Below are positions 34,784 through 47,123 of a stretch of 64,000 nucleotides of DNA, one piece after another (the stretch's first letter is position 1; every line of letters begins with the position of its first letter). The position numbers were made by a program, and so were the translations under genes. The notes under the pieces were generated by a model, which was given only the letters and a program-made list of their open reading frames with translations, was not told the origin of the DNA and did no database searches. Origin of the DNA: Hyphomicrobium sp. (GTDB taxonomy: Bacteria > Pseudomonadota > Alphaproteobacteria > Rhizobiales > Hyphomicrobiaceae); NCBI GenBank assembly GCA_002928735.1, contig PERL01000001.1:124001-188000 (forward strand), written 5' to 3'.

Positions 34784-37030
34784 CTAGGGCGTCGCTCCAC
34801 TGGCGCCCGCGCCCAGCGACATCAGACCTGAAAGTGGTCGCGGCGCCGCGCGCGGCGGCTCAGGATCATTCTCCGCCTGTACGCCCACTTCAGCGTCCGG
34901 CAAGCCCTGCAGCGCCCGCGTAATGAAATCCTCGTCGATCCGCGTCGTCGGATAAACCACCGGATCTGCGCGCTTCTCCGGCGCCTTTTGCGGCTTGGCC
35001 GCCGGTGCCATTGTGGTCGGCATCCGCCACGGCAGCAACTCCGGCGCTGTCCCACGATCACTTGAGTAAAATCCTTGCGCATCGGAAACCGACTGCGTGC
35101 CGGCCAGTGGCAAGCTATCCAATCCCGTATGCGCGTGCTCCATCACGCGGTTCCAAATGAGCGCCGGCAAGTTGCCACCCGTCGCCTTGCGCATGGGAGA
35201 TCCATTGTCGTTGCCGGTCCACACACCACCCACGTAGTGCGCCGTATAGCCGATGAACCAGGCATCGCGAAAATCTTGGCTGGTGCCGGTTTTTCCAGCC
35301 GTCGCATGCGCCGCCAATCCCGCGCGCTTGCCCGTGCCGCTTTCCACGACCGTCTGCAACATGCCGTTCAACGCCGCCACCGATCCCGGCGCCGCCACCG
35401 TGTCTCCGTTCGGCGCCGGCCGCGCATAAAGAACGCGCCCCGTGCTCGACCGGATGCGCCGGATCACGTGCGGCTCCACCACCGTGCCGCCCGTTGCGAA
35501 CGCCCCGAACGCCCCCGTCAGATCGAGCAGCGAAACTTCCGAAGTCCCCAGCGCCAGCGACGGTTCCGGCCGCAACGCCGCCTCCATGCCGAGCCGCTTC
35601 GCCAACGCAACGACCTTGTCCGGCCCCACATCCATCATCAGCCGGACGGCGATCGTGTTGATTGACTGCGCCATCGCCTGCCGCAGCGTTGTCGCTCCGC
35701 TAAAGCGGCCGTTGTCGTTCTTCGGCGACCAGCCATCCAGATTGAATGGCAGATCATAAGCCACGCTGTCGGGCGTATAACCCTTCTCGAGTGCGGCCAG
35801 ATAAACGATCGGCTTGAACGCCGACCCCGGCTGCCGCATCGCCTTCACGGCACGATTGAACTGGCTGTCCGCATAGGAGCGCCCGCCCACCATGGCCCGC
35901 ACGCCGCCCGACAGATCAAGCACAGTCACGGCCGCCTGATCGACGTCGAGTTCCCCGCCCTCGCGCTTGATGGCATCCGCCACAACGGCCGAGGCATGCC
36001 GCTGCAAATTGCGGTCGATCGTCGTGTCGACGATGATTTCCCCATTGCCGCCACCCAGGGCCTCTGGCATCCGGTCGAGCACATAGTCGATGGCGTAATC
36101 TGTGGCCTGCCGCTCGCTATCCCGGCGAACATTGGCAAACACCACACGTTTCGATCGTGCCTTTTGCAATTCGACGGCCGTGATGTAACCGGCATCATGC
36201 ATCTTTGACAGAACGCTATGGCTGCGGATGATCGCCAGCTTCGGGCTCGCCGTGGGCGCAAACCGCGATGGCGCCTTCAACAGCCCCGCGATCACCGCCG
36301 CTTCCGGCAAGGTCAGTGCCCGCGCCGACTTATCGAAATACCGCTGGGCCGCTGCCTCGATCCCATATGCCCCGCCGCCGAAATAGACCCGGTTGAGATA
36401 AAGCTCGAGAATCTCATGCTTGGTGAGCCGCAGTTCCAGCCACAGCGCCAGAACCACTTCCTCGACCTTGCGGCCCAGCGTCCGCTCCGGCGTCAGAAAT
36501 AGATTTTTGGCGAGCTGCTGCGTCAGCGTCGACCCGCCCTGCGCAAACCGCCCCGAGCGCAAATTGACGAAAGCGGCGCGCACGAACCCTGCAGGATCGA
36601 CTCCCCAATGCGTCCAAAACTTCCGGTCTTCCGTCGCAATCACCGCATCGATGACGCGCTTAGGAAGAAAATCAAGCGGAATGAAATCGTGCGCCGTTCC
36701 CCTCTCAGCCAGCACGCTTCCATCACGCGCGAGAATGCGGATCGGCTGCCCGGATACTTTGGTCCGAAGCGACAACGGATCGGGAATTGTGAAGGTGTAG
36801 AAGACCAGCATCGACGCCAGCGCCAGCGAGGCAACCGAGGCGACAGCAAGCGGCGCTACAATGAAGACCTTCGCAGCCGGGCCGAGCTTGCGCCCGCCCT
36901 TGGCCGTACGCTGCTTGGCGCCGCCATTGCGACCGCCTGAGATAAGCCGGAAAAAATCGGTCGCCGCGCGCCGCGCTTTGACGGCGCCCCGCACAAGTAG
37001 ACTTTTTCCGCCCCGCTTAGACCCACCCAT
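34784..37030 (-). CDS. mrcA: Class A penicillin-binding protein (PBP1A type)
   Basis: A 748-residue bifunctional peptidoglycan synthase from the ATG at 37030 (MGGSKRGGK); the frame is open to 37093. A very basic cytoplasmic N-terminus of ~50 residues is followed by one membrane helix (VFIVAPLAVASVASLALASM). The GT51 domain shows TEDRKFWTHWGVDP, GGSTLTQQLAKNLFL and the catalytic-fold motif LELYLNRVYFGGGAYG. The transpeptidase has RQPGSAFKP with the nucleophile Ser, SINT and KTGTSQDFRDAWF. A Pro-rich tail of about 120 residues follows. Convergent and divergent neighbours show it is transcribed alone. Confidence 0.94.
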   Translation of the reverse strand: MGGSKRGGKSLLVRGAVKARRAATDFFRLISGGRNGGAKQRTAKGGRKLGPAAKVFIVAPLAVASVASLALASMLVFYTFTIPDPLSLRTKVSGQPIRILARDGSVLAERGTAHDFIPLDFLPKRVIDAVIATEDRKFWTHWGVDPAGFVRAAFVNLRSGRFAQGGSTLTQQLAKNLFLTPERTLGRKVEEVVLALWLELRLTKHEILELYLNRVYFGGGAYGIEAAAQRYFDKSARALTLPEAAVIAGLLKAPSRFAPTASPKLAIIRSHSVLSKMHDAGYITAVELQKARSKRVVFANVRRDSERQATDYAIDYVLDRMPEALGGGNGEIIVDTTIDRNLQRHASAVVADAIKREGGELDVDQAAVTVLDLSGGVRAMVGGRSYADSQFNRAVKAMRQPGSAFKPIVYLAALEKGYTPDSVAYDLPFNLDGWSPKNDNGRFSGATTLRQAMAQSINTIAVRLMMDVGPDKVVALAKRLGMEAALRPEPSLALGTSEVSLLDLTGAFGAFATGGTVVEPHVIRRIRSSTGRVLYARPAPNGDTVAAPGSVAALNGMLQTVVESGTGKRAGLAAHATAGKTGTSQDFRDAWFIGYTAHYVGGVWTGNDNGSPMRKATGGNLPALIWNRVMEHAHTGLDSLPLAGTQSVSDAQGFYSSDRGTAPELLPWRMPTTMAPAAKPQKAPEKRADPVVYPTTRIDEDFITRALQGLPDAEVGVQAENDPEPPRAAPRPLSGLMSLGAGASGATP

Positions 37031-37268
37031 AGCGCAACGTCCGCCACAACGACCGGCCGCGCTCCACGAAGCACGAACCAGCCTTCCCCACACGATGCAA
37101 CGTAGACAAACGGGCTTAATGGCTAGTTAACCTCAAATGGACCCGAAGGTCCTGCCGTCAACGGCAACACGAGGATCGCTGGCGGATCCAGAATTGATCG
37201 TACTCAAGGGCCGAAGCGTGAAATGTTGGAGAATGAAGGTCGACCAACCGCCAAAGGACACGTCGCCC

Positions 37269-37616
37269 ATGCGCCAGTTAATCGCCGCTACCACCGGTCT
37301 CATAGCCTTTGCCCTGGGCAACCTCCCGGTCCAAGCCGACGGCATCGGCAATCCCGCGCGCGGCTTGGAATACGCCCAGGCCAACTGCGCCGGCTGCCAC
37401 GCCGTTCTCAAAGACGAGACCGAATCCCCCAATCCCGATAGCCCCGCCTTTGCAGCGGTCGCCGCCACGCCTGGCATAACGCGCACGGCGCTGAGCGTCT
37501 TCCTGCAGAGCCCGCATCCCACGATGCCCAATCTCATCGTGGCGGGCGAAGACGCGGATAATTTGATTGCCTACATATTGAGCCTGAAGACCCCGGCAGA
37601 GACGAAGCCTAACTAA
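37269..37616 (+). CDS. Small class I c-type cytochrome
   Basis: A 115-residue periplasmic cytochrome. The ATG at 37269 has AAAGGAC about eight bases upstream and gives a clean Sec signal (MRQLIAATTGLIAFALGNLP, cleavage near VQA-DG); an in-frame ATG at 37233 is an alternative. One heme site CAGCH and the distal methionine candidate in HPTMPNL define a class I fold; the C-terminal helix is DADNLIAYILSL. It could shuttle electrons in respiration or serve a periplasmic oxidoreductase. Its last eight bases overlap the end of the opposing trhO gene. Confidence 0.9.
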   Translation: MRQLIAATTGLIAFALGNLPVQADGIGNPARGLEYAQANCAGCHAVLKDETESPNPDSPAFAAVAATPGITRTALSVFLQSPHPTMPNLIVAGEDADNLIAYILSLKTPAETKPN

Positions 37617-38403
37617 CGGCCGCCCCACACGAAGCACATGTGCGCGCGTCCGGAGCCACCGCCCAACCGCAGCGGCACTTGGCGTGTCCCGACGGCGTCA
37701 CGCCGTGCCCGACGGCAACCCGCTCATCGAACACGAAACAGGCCCCGTCCCACAGGCTCCGCTCCGCCGGCACATCCTCCAGGTATTTCAAGATGCCGCC
37801 CTCGAGGTGATAAACCTCGTCAAACCCGTGCGCGCGCAAATAGGCCGACGCCTTTTCGCAGCGGATGCCGCCCGTACAGAACATGGCGACCGGGCGATGC
37901 TGCCCCGGCTTCAGGTTGGCCGCCACGAAGTCTTTGAATTCAGTGAAAGATCGCGTCTTTGGATCGATCGCCCCACGAAACGTGCCAATCGCAACCTCGT
38001 AGTCGTTGCGCGTATCGATCAGCAGCACGTCGTCCCGCGAAATCAGATCATTCCAATCCTGCGGCTTTACATAAGTCCCAGCCCGCACGTTCGGATCGGC
38101 CTCCGGCGCCCCGAACGTCAGGATCTCGGGCTTCACCTTCACCTTCCAGCGCTGGAATGGCTGTGTCTCGGCAATGCTTTCCTTCGACACCAGCCCGGCG
38201 AACCGCTCATCGGCTCGCAAATGCCCGAGCAGCGCCCTGACGCCCGCATCCGGCCCCGCGATCGTCCCGTTGATGCCCTCTGGCGCAACAAGGATCGTGC
38301 CGCATAGCCCGTGCTGCGCGCCGAGCGCAAACAGCTCCGACCGCAACGCCTCGCAGTTCTCAACGCGCGAAAACTTGTAGAAAGCTGAAACCGTGAACAC
38401 CAT
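37609..38403 (-). CDS. trhO: tRNA uridine(34) hydroxylase TrhO (rhodanese-like)
   Basis: A 264-residue protein of the YceA/TrhO family, which hydroxylates U34 of certain tRNAs toward 5-hydroxyuridine derivatives. The N-terminal acylphosphatase-like part (SAFYKFSRVENCEALRSEL, GTILVAPEGINGTIAG) precedes a rhodanese domain with the active-site loop MFCTGGIRCEKASAYL; ETQPFQRWKVKVKPEI is also typical. The C-terminus ends in a possible zinc-binding cluster (CRCGWAV ... CASCGA). The gene is separated by 12 bases from the end of gyrB, which it follows in the same direction. Confidence 0.93.
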   Translation of the reverse strand: MVFTVSAFYKFSRVENCEALRSELFALGAQHGLCGTILVAPEGINGTIAGPDAGVRALLGHLRADERFAGLVSKESIAETQPFQRWKVKVKPEILTFGAPEADPNVRAGTYVKPQDWNDLISRDDVLLIDTRNDYEVAIGTFRGAIDPKTRSFTEFKDFVAANLKPGQHRPVAMFCTGGIRCEKASAYLRAHGFDEVYHLEGGILKYLEDVPAERSLWDGACFVFDERVAVGHGVTPSGHAKCRCGWAVAPDARTCASCGAAVS

Positions 38404-38415
38404 GGCTTAGAGCCA

Positions 38416-40881
<2,466 letters not shown>

Positions 40882-41004
40882 CTAGTCGTGGACTATACCA
40901 CGCGGCCCCCGCAAAGCGCCAGAAAACCGCCCGCGCGCGCCGAACTATCCAAAAGAAAAGTCTTATGTTTTTCAGAGTCTTGCGTGTGCGTCTATGTCGC
41001 GCCG

Positions 41005-42168
41005 TCAGCCCTGTGGCCAAACCCCCGCACGCCCCTCGTCCACACTGAGGAAAAGCGCCCGTCCTTGAAGTGCCGAAAAGGCCTCCGCGTCCGTCCCCGT
41101 CATCCAAGCCTGCGTGCCAATCGCCAGGATTTCCGCAAACAGCGCTGCCCGTCGCGCCGCATCCAGATGCGCGGTCACTTCGTCGAGCAAGAGGATCGGC
41201 GCCCGCCCGCCTTGCCGCTCTGCCGTCAATTCCGCATGCGACACCACGAGCCCCAAGAGCAGCGCCTTCTGCTCGCCCGTCGAACACAACCGCGCCGGCA
41301 TCGCCTTCGGCCCGTGCTCGACAACGAGATCCGACCGGTGCGGCCCCTCCAGCGTCCGCCCCGCCGCCCGGTCCCGCTCACGTCCCGACCGCAACGCCGC
41401 GCGATACCGCTCCTCCACATCTAGCGCCGCCATGGCAGCAATGTCAGCTTCGAGCGACCCCTCAACGGCAATCTTCGCCCACGGAAACGCCGAATCCTGA
41501 TCCCGCTCCCGCCGCCGCTCCGAGATCGCCTGCAACGCAGCCGACGCCTCCGCGCGCGCGGCCGCAATCGCGACGCCCGTTTCCGCCATCACCTCTTCCA
41601 GGCCTTGAAACCGCGCGTTGTCTCGAACCTCGTCCGACAAGAGCCGGTTGCGCTGCTGCATCGCGCGCTCGAACCGCGACGCCCGCCGCCCGTGCTCGGC
41701 GTCAAAACACAAAATCAACCGGTCCAGAAACCGCCGCCGCTCCGACGCCGGTCCCGTGAACAGCCCATCCATCGCCGGCGTCAGCCACGCCACTTCCACG
41801 TAATCCGCGAGCACACCCGACCCCGGCTTGGTCACGCCATCGATGCGCACGATCCGGCCGGCCGCGTTCTCCGCGCCAGCCGCAAGCCCGGTCCCGATGT
41901 CCACAGCACCAAGGTCGGTATGAACCTTCGCCGCCACCGACCAGCTGCCGTCGCCCGGCACGCGCGCGATGTCCGCATAAGCCGCACGCCGCAGCCCCTG
42001 TCCCGGTGCCAGCAACGATACGGCTTCTAGAAGGTTTGTCTTCCCCGACCCGTTCGCCCCCGCCAGCACGACGGGCTCCGGCCCCAGTTCCAAGGTCGCG
42101 CTTTTGTAATTACGGAAATTGGTGAGCGTCAGCCGCTCCACCCAAAGCCGCGGGGCCGCGTCTGGCAT
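41005..42168 (-). CDS. recF: DNA replication and repair protein RecF
   Basis: A 387-residue SMC-like ATPase that loads RecA at gaps. I choose the ATG at 42168 (MPDAAPRLWVERLTLTNFRNY, GAAAG-like site upstream); an ATG at 42201 would add 11 residues. Walker A GANGSGKTNLLEA (residues 37-44 for the P-loop) and the C-terminal signature SxGEQKALLLGL (here CSTGEQKALLLGLV) and Walker B ILLLDEVTAHLD are visible. It begins 44 bases after the dnaN stop and ends 135 bases before gyrB starts. Confidence 0.95.
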   Translation of the reverse strand: MPDAAPRLWVERLTLTNFRNYKSATLELGPEPVVLAGANGSGKTNLLEAVSLLAPGQGLRRAAYADIARVPGDGSWSVAAKVHTDLGAVDIGTGLAAGAENAAGRIVRIDGVTKPGSGVLADYVEVAWLTPAMDGLFTGPASERRRFLDRLILCFDAEHGRRASRFERAMQQRNRLLSDEVRDNARFQGLEEVMAETGVAIAAARAEASAALQAISERRRERDQDSAFPWAKIAVEGSLEADIAAMAALDVEERYRAALRSGRERDRAAGRTLEGPHRSDLVVEHGPKAMPARLCSTGEQKALLLGLVVSHAELTAERQGGRAPILLLDEVTAHLDAARRAALFAEILAIGTQAWMTGTDAEAFSALQGRALFLSVDEGRAGVWPQG

Positions 42169-42212
42169 GGTCGCACTTTCAAACGAAACCGCGCGCGGCA
42201 TCAAATGCGCGA

Positions 42213-43331
42213 CTACACCCGCATCGGCATCAGCACGTACAGCGCGCCGTTGTCTTCGCTGTCCTTGATCATCGTCGGCGATCCGGCATCCGCCAGCAGA
42301 AAGCGGGCTTCCTCGCCCTCAACCTGGCTCGCGATGTCCAACAAATACCGGGCGTTGAATCCGATCTCGATCGGTGCCGCGTCGTACGTCACGCCGATCT
42401 CTTCCGTGGCGCTGCCGCCTTCCGGGTTGTTCACCGACAAGATCAGCTTGTTCTTCGAAATCGCGAGCTTCACCGCCCGCCCCCGCTCACTCGCCACCGT
42501 CGACACGCGATCGACTGCGGCTGTGAAAATATGATTGGGAACGAGCATTTCCTTATCGTTACCCTGCGGGATCACACGGCCGTAGTCAGGGAACGTGCCG
42601 TCGATCAGCTTCGACGTCAGCGTCACCGACCCGATCTCAAAGCGCACCTTCGCTGCCGAAACCGAAATCCTTACGGGATCCGTCATGCCTTCCACCAGCC
42701 GCTGCAATTCATGCACGGTCTTGCGCGGAATGATCACGCCCGGCATGCCCGCCGCGCCCTTCGGCAAATCGAGTTCCGCTTGCGCCAGCCTGTGCCCGTC
42801 GGTCGCCACCGCCCGCAGCATCGGCTTCTTGTTCGTCTCCGCCGTGTGCAGAAAGATGCCGTTCAAGTAATAGCGCGTCTCTTCCGTCGAAATCGCAAAC
42901 CGCGTCTTGTCGATGATGCGCTTCAGTTCCGCCGCCGGCACCTCGAACGAGTGCCCAAGGTCGCCCGCCGCGATATCCGGAAAATCTTCCGGCCCAAGCG
43001 TCTGCAAGGCAAACCGCGCCTGACCAGCCGAGAGCGTCAGCCGCTCCTTGTCCGCATCCCGCTTTAATTCGATCTGCGCGCCATCCGGCAGTTTGCGCAC
43101 GATGTCGTGCAGCATATGCGCCGGCACCGTCAGCGCACCCGGCTGCGAAACATCCGCCTTGGCTTCCTCGACCACCTCGCGCTCGAGATCGGTCGCCTTA
43201 AATTCCAGTCCCGCCGGCGACGCCTTCAAGAGCACGTTCGACAAAATCGGGATCGTCGTGCGCCGTTCCACGACACTGGTGACGTGCCCGAGCGCTCGCG
43301 ACAGTTCGCCTTTTTCGATAACCAGACGCAT
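42213..43331 (-). CDS. dnaN: DNA polymerase III sliding clamp (beta subunit)
   Basis: A 372-residue beta clamp: MRLVIEKGELSRALGHVTSVVERRTTIPILSNVLL at the N-terminus and the terminal MPMRV, which is near-universal (MPMRL/MPVRL). The three tandem clamp domains span the whole protein. It forms the dimeric ring that tethers polymerases to DNA. It is the second replication gene here, 415 bases downstream of dnaA, so it may have its own promoter; recF follows closely. Confidence 0.97.
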   Translation of the reverse strand: MRLVIEKGELSRALGHVTSVVERRTTIPILSNVLLKASPAGLEFKATDLEREVVEEAKADVSQPGALTVPAHMLHDIVRKLPDGAQIELKRDADKERLTLSAGQARFALQTLGPEDFPDIAAGDLGHSFEVPAAELKRIIDKTRFAISTEETRYYLNGIFLHTAETNKKPMLRAVATDGHRLAQAELDLPKGAAGMPGVIIPRKTVHELQRLVEGMTDPVRISVSAAKVRFEIGSVTLTSKLIDGTFPDYGRVIPQGNDKEMLVPNHIFTAAVDRVSTVASERGRAVKLAISKNKLILSVNNPEGGSATEEIGVTYDAAPIEIGFNARYLLDIASQVEGEEARFLLADAGSPTMIKDSEDNGALYVLMPMRV

Positions 43332-43746
43332 GTCTTGTTGCCCTTAGCCTTGCTGCGGTGGGAACACGTTCGAACGTGATGGGAGTTGACCGGCGGCAGA
43401 GCGCCACCGCTAGCGCCACCCCCCGGTGGTCCCCGTCACATCGGCGGTCCAGGACCGGCCGGAACGAAAAGGACCACGAACAAGGGATTCGCGGAAGGGC
43501 TGCAAAATGACCCGTTCTGCCGCCCCGTTCAAGTGCCGCGGCAGCCCGCTCCCGCCAAATCCAAGCAACGAGGGCGAAAAAGCACCTCACGGGCCAAAAA
43601 CAGAAGTCGGGGCAGCGTTTTCACGCGCCCCGAACTTCCACCCCGCAGTCCCCCGCCGGTATCGGCGAAGGTCGCATAGACCCGGGCAGGCGACAATCGC
43701 CCTCTACCCCGCCTGGGTCCCCCAGCTAGCGGCCAGAACCTCGGTC
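43332..43746. other. dnaA-dnaN intergenic region with a hairpin
   Basis: 415 bases with no supported gene. A stable stem-loop at 43607-43633 pairs TCGGGGC with GCCCCGA and, after a bulged A, GCG with CGC around TTTTCA. It could attenuate or process dnaA-dnaN mRNA. On the minus strand there is no clear T-run after it, so I do not call it a terminator. The region probably also carries a dnaN promoter. Confidence 0.5.
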
Positions 43747-45234
43747 CTAGTGCGCCAGCATCTTCTTCAGGTCTTCCAGTTCATCCCGGAGACGCTGATT
43801 TCCGTTCAGTTCGCCCTCGATCTTACGGATCGCGTGCAGAACAGTTGTATGATCACGATTGCCAAACCGGCGGCCGATCTCCGGCAGCGACCGCGCGGTC
43901 AGCTGCTTGGCGAGATACATGCCGATCTGACGCGGCCACACCACTGAGCGGTGCCGGCGCTGCGAAAGCAGATCGCCCTTCGACACACCGAAGTGGCGCG
44001 ACACCACCCGCAGAATGTCCTCGATCTTGATTCGCCGCTGATCGCCGCCCGAATGGACGAGATCGCGAATGACGGTCTCGGCGATATCCGGCGTCAGCGT
44101 TCCGCGCACGTGTTGCCACGTCTGGTGCAGACGGTTGACCGCCCCCTCCAGTTCGCGGCCGTTTTCCGTGAGACGCTGTGCCAGCATTTCCAGGATTTCG
44201 CGCGACAGTTCGAACGAGGGATCAGTCAGTTTCTTTTCCGCCACCCGGCGTTCCAGAACCTTCATCCGCAGATCTTCGTCGAACGCGCCGATTTCCGTCA
44301 CGAGACCACGCTGCAGCCGCGACCGCATGCGCTCGTTCAGCCGCTCAATGTATCCCGGCGGCCGCGACGAGGCGACAACCACCTGCCGCCCACCATCGAG
44401 CAGCGCGTTGATGATGTGCTCGAACTCCTGTTCGGTCTTCTCACCCTGAAGGAATTCGAGGTCATCGATCAAAAGCATGTTGACGTGCCGGAACCGCTCC
44501 TTGAACGCCAGCGGATCGGAGCTGCGCACGGCTTCCACGAACTCGTACCGGAAGCGCTCGGCCGTTAGATAGAGCACGTTGGCATGAGGCGCGCGGCGGC
44601 GCACATCCCAGGCGATCGCCTGCAGAAGATGCGTTTTACCCAAGCCCACCGAGGAGTGCAGGAACAGTGGATTGATCCCGGGCGAACCGCTCAGCACCGT
44701 TTCTGCGGCCTGCACGGCCGCCGCATGCGCGAGCCGGTTCGGCGCCCCGACAATGAAGTTTTCGAATGTGTGATGCGGATACAGCGGCGAACCGTCCACG
44801 CCACCGGCGGGAATGCGCGATGGAAGCGGCTGGGCCGTCCCACGGCCGGGCATCATGGGCCGCGATCCCTGATCCGACGGCGTCGCTGGCGTCCGCGCGT
44901 CCTGCATGGCCTCGTTGCGCTGAACCTCGGCCAAACCGGCCACCACACGCAGGTTCTGCCCGCCGGGCTGCCGCAGTTGCACGTCGACCCGTTCTGCACC
45001 CTTGAACTCAAGGCGGCTGCAGGCAAGCAGATCGTCGATATAATGTGACTGGATCCAATTGCGCAGGAACTTCACCGGCACGGAGGCCGTGACTGTCTTG
45101 CCGTCGAATCCGTCGAAATCGAGCGTCTTGAACCAGCTCGTATAAATGTCGTCGCCCAGGCGCGCTTTAAGCGCGGCGTGAACCTTCTTGCCACGTGGCT
45201 CGTCGGGAGGCTGAATTTTTTCTGGCGCTTGCAT
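43747..45234 (-). CDS. dnaA: Chromosomal replication initiator protein DnaA
   Basis: A 495-residue AAA+ initiator. Domain I at residues ~14-85 (ALKARLGDDIYTSWFKTL); a Pro/Gly-rich linker; AAA+ core with TFENFIVGAPNRLAHAAA, Walker A GLGKTHLLQA, Walker B LLIDDLEFL and sensor SRPPGYIERLNERMRSRLQRGL; and C-terminal DNA-binding domain with SQRRHRSVVWPRQIGMYLAKQLT and the DnaA signature FGNRDHTTVLHAIRKIE. An unusual feature is the long N-terminal ~20-residue extension and Pro/Gly-rich linker, common in alphaproteobacteria. A rhodanese gene precedes it. Confidence 0.98.
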   Translation of the reverse strand: MQAPEKIQPPDEPRGKKVHAALKARLGDDIYTSWFKTLDFDGFDGKTVTASVPVKFLRNWIQSHYIDDLLACSRLEFKGAERVDVQLRQPGGQNLRVVAGLAEVQRNEAMQDARTPATPSDQGSRPMMPGRGTAQPLPSRIPAGGVDGSPLYPHHTFENFIVGAPNRLAHAAAVQAAETVLSGSPGINPLFLHSSVGLGKTHLLQAIAWDVRRRAPHANVLYLTAERFRYEFVEAVRSSDPLAFKERFRHVNMLLIDDLEFLQGEKTEQEFEHIINALLDGGRQVVVASSRPPGYIERLNERMRSRLQRGLVTEIGAFDEDLRMKVLERRVAEKKLTDPSFELSREILEMLAQRLTENGRELEGAVNRLHQTWQHVRGTLTPDIAETVIRDLVHSGGDQRRIKIEDILRVVSRHFGVSKGDLLSQRRHRSVVWPRQIGMYLAKQLTARSLPEIGRRFGNRDHTTVLHAIRKIEGELNGNQRLRDELEDLKKMLAH

Positions 45235-45354
45235 CGTTCTTTACCCCGCACTTGAACTTTGTCTCGTTCCCTCACCTCCAGGCATGGCTCCGCCTTCTGC
45301 CGTTTGCCCTCGAGCATCGGCGGCTTCACACCAGGATCTATCAAAAGTTGGATG

Positions 45355-45777
45355 CTATCCTTGCATCCAGGGCAGACCCGCCGCCTTCCAGCCAGCGACC
45401 TTCCCTCGATGACGGTTGGAGTCGGGAGGACCCTCGAAACCTTCCGCCACATTGTGACAGCTGCCGTATCCAGCCTCTGCCATCGCCTCCGCCGCAGCGC
45501 GGCTTCGAGCGCCACTCCGGCAAATGAAGAACAATTGCGTGTCCTTCCCCTTGCCGGCCTGCTCCAAGTATCCCGAGAGCCGATCCGTGAAGGCCGGATC
45601 AACCCGGCCGTCCTGTGATTGCCACTCGAGAGTGACGACCTGCCGGCCAGCAGCCGAAAGGTCAGGCACACCCACAAACGTCCATTCTGCCTTCGTCCGC
45701 ACGTCGATCAGAACAGCCGCATTGTCGCTTTGGAGACGAGCCCAGGTCTCTTCCACGGGCACATCATCTACGCTCAA
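45355..45777 (-). CDS. Rhodanese-like domain protein
   Basis: A 140-residue single-domain rhodanese. The start is a TTG at 45777, supported by GGGGGAG nine bases upstream and the family-like N-terminus SVDDVPVEETWARLQ. Motifs: VLIDVRTKAEWTFVGVPDL and the active-site loop FICRSGARSRAAAEAM with a catalytic Cys. Single-domain rhodaneses transfer sulfur or act in signalling; the substrate is unknown. It lies immediately upstream of dnaA in the same direction (120 bases), so may share its transcript; a neighbour of this kind is often found beside dnaA in Rhizobiales. Confidence 0.88.
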   Translation of the reverse strand: MSVDDVPVEETWARLQSDNAAVLIDVRTKAEWTFVGVPDLSAAGRQVVTLEWQSQDGRVDPAFTDRLSGYLEQAGKGKDTQLFFICRSGARSRAAAEAMAEAGYGSCHNVAEGFEGPPDSNRHRGKVAGWKAAGLPWMQG

Positions 45778-46566
45778 AACTACAACTCCCCCTCACTGCA
45801 AACTCGCAAGTCCCCGACGCTGAGATCGGCAGTGCATTTGCCAACAGCCGCTCCGCAAAGCCAAACTGTTCAACACTGATGACCATCGTCCAGAGAACAA
45901 AAAGCATCCCAGATCCGGAACTAGCCCTAAGGGCCAATTGGATGGGAACGCCTTACACGAATGACGAAGAAACCCGAGACGCTATACGAAATGAAACCAG
46001 GTTCGACGCTCGTCGACACACTCAGAAACCAACACGTGCCCCACAGGAGGGCCACACCCAATTAACTAGCTCTTAACCTGTCTCCACGCAAGCACCTCAC
46101 CTGCCTCCACACTCGAGCAAAAATCATTGATTTTATTGATGTTTTTTAGTGGACAGACTCTCAGATTCGAGTCCAATGAAGCATCGAATCCCATTGATCC
46201 AAAAACCCTTTCCCACACCACACACGCGCCATCTTGACGGCGGCTCCAAATCACTTCCGCGCTGGCATTTTTCGAAAGCCCTGCGATACCCCTTCGGCCG
46301 CGCCATCAACAACCTTCTCCACCAAAACCCAGGAAATCCACGGGTTAGCAGTGTTCAAAACCTAAGCTCGTAACCCCAAGCACACTTCCGCTGTTGCGAA
46401 CACGTCACAATCGCCGTCAATGAATCGCTTTCGCTTGGGCTTTGAGTTGACGCGATAAGACGGGCTTCCCCACCGAAAGCCCATTTTTTGCCCACAAAAA
46501 AACCGGGCCGAAAGGCCCGGTTTCAAATGCTCGCAAAGCCGGCGCGATCACCCGCGCCCCTAACCC
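45778..46566. other. AT-richer gap upstream of dnaA: candidate regulatory or origin region
   Basis: 789 bases with no supported gene on either strand. The composition is markedly AT-richer than elsewhere in the core. Repeated DnaA-box-like CCAC(A/G) words occur on the + strand (TCTCCACG at 46081, CCTCCACA at 46104, TCCCACAC at 46211, ATCCACGG at 46336), none matching TTATCCACA. An A/T block at 46118-46150, including the palindrome AATCATTGATT, could melt easily. It lies between rpsT and the rhodanese/dnaA genes. The region must hold the dnaA-side promoter; an origin is only a possibility. Confidence 0.4.
46501..46522 (-). terminator. Rho-independent terminator after rpsT
   Basis: On the minus strand: AACCGGGCC, loop TTTC, GGCCCGGTT, then a run of seven T residues (46494-46500). 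It is a nine-pair perfect stem and lies 45 bases beyond the rpsT stop. Confidence 0.92.
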
Positions 46567-46830
46567 TCAGGCCATGCTCTTTACGCGTGCGGCGAGGCGC
46601 GAAACCTTGCGGCTGGCGGTCTTCTTATGAATGACGCCCTTCTGAGCCGTGCGCACCAATACCGGCTCCACAGCCTTCAGAGCAGCAGTAGCAGCAGCCT
46701 TGTCGCCCGACGCGATCGCCTCCTCGACACCGCGCACCGTCGACTTCAGCCGCGTCCGGCGCGACTTGTTGCGCGCAGTCCGCGTGATCATCTGACGAGC
46801 GGCTTTCTTTGCCGAGGACGTATTGGCCAT
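46567..46830 (-). CDS. rpsT: 30S ribosomal protein S20
   Basis: An 87-residue basic protein: [14 protein letters not shown] at the start, [14 protein letters not shown] in the middle and [21 protein letters not shown] at the end, all typical of S20, which binds 16S rRNA in the small subunit. A terminator follows. It is the gene bordering the dnaA region on the far side, a position common in alphaproteobacteria. Confidence 0.97.
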   Translation of the reverse strand: MANTSSAKKAARQMITRTARNKSRRTRLKSTVRGVEEAIASGDKAAATAALKAVEPVLVRTAQKGVIHKKTASRKVSRLAARVKSMA

Positions 46831-47123
46831 AACGTTGATATCCTTGCCTGTTTTCTGTGTCCCGGCGGGTTGGCTCAGGCAACTTCCTCATTCGGAAGAG
46901 CCATGCCGCTGACCGGCCGGACGACACGGGTGTTCAAATGGAATTGCCGCCCGGAACCAAAGGTCCGGGCGTTGCTTGGCGCGGTCTATAGCTTTTGGCC
47001 CCATCGCGGTCAACGCGCTTTTGGCACGCCCTCATGCGCCGGCCCGTCCCACCCGCCTCAGACCTCACCGCGTTAATCCTTTTCCACACCCACTCCGCAT
47101 CGTTTGCGCCGCACGGCCCAGCC

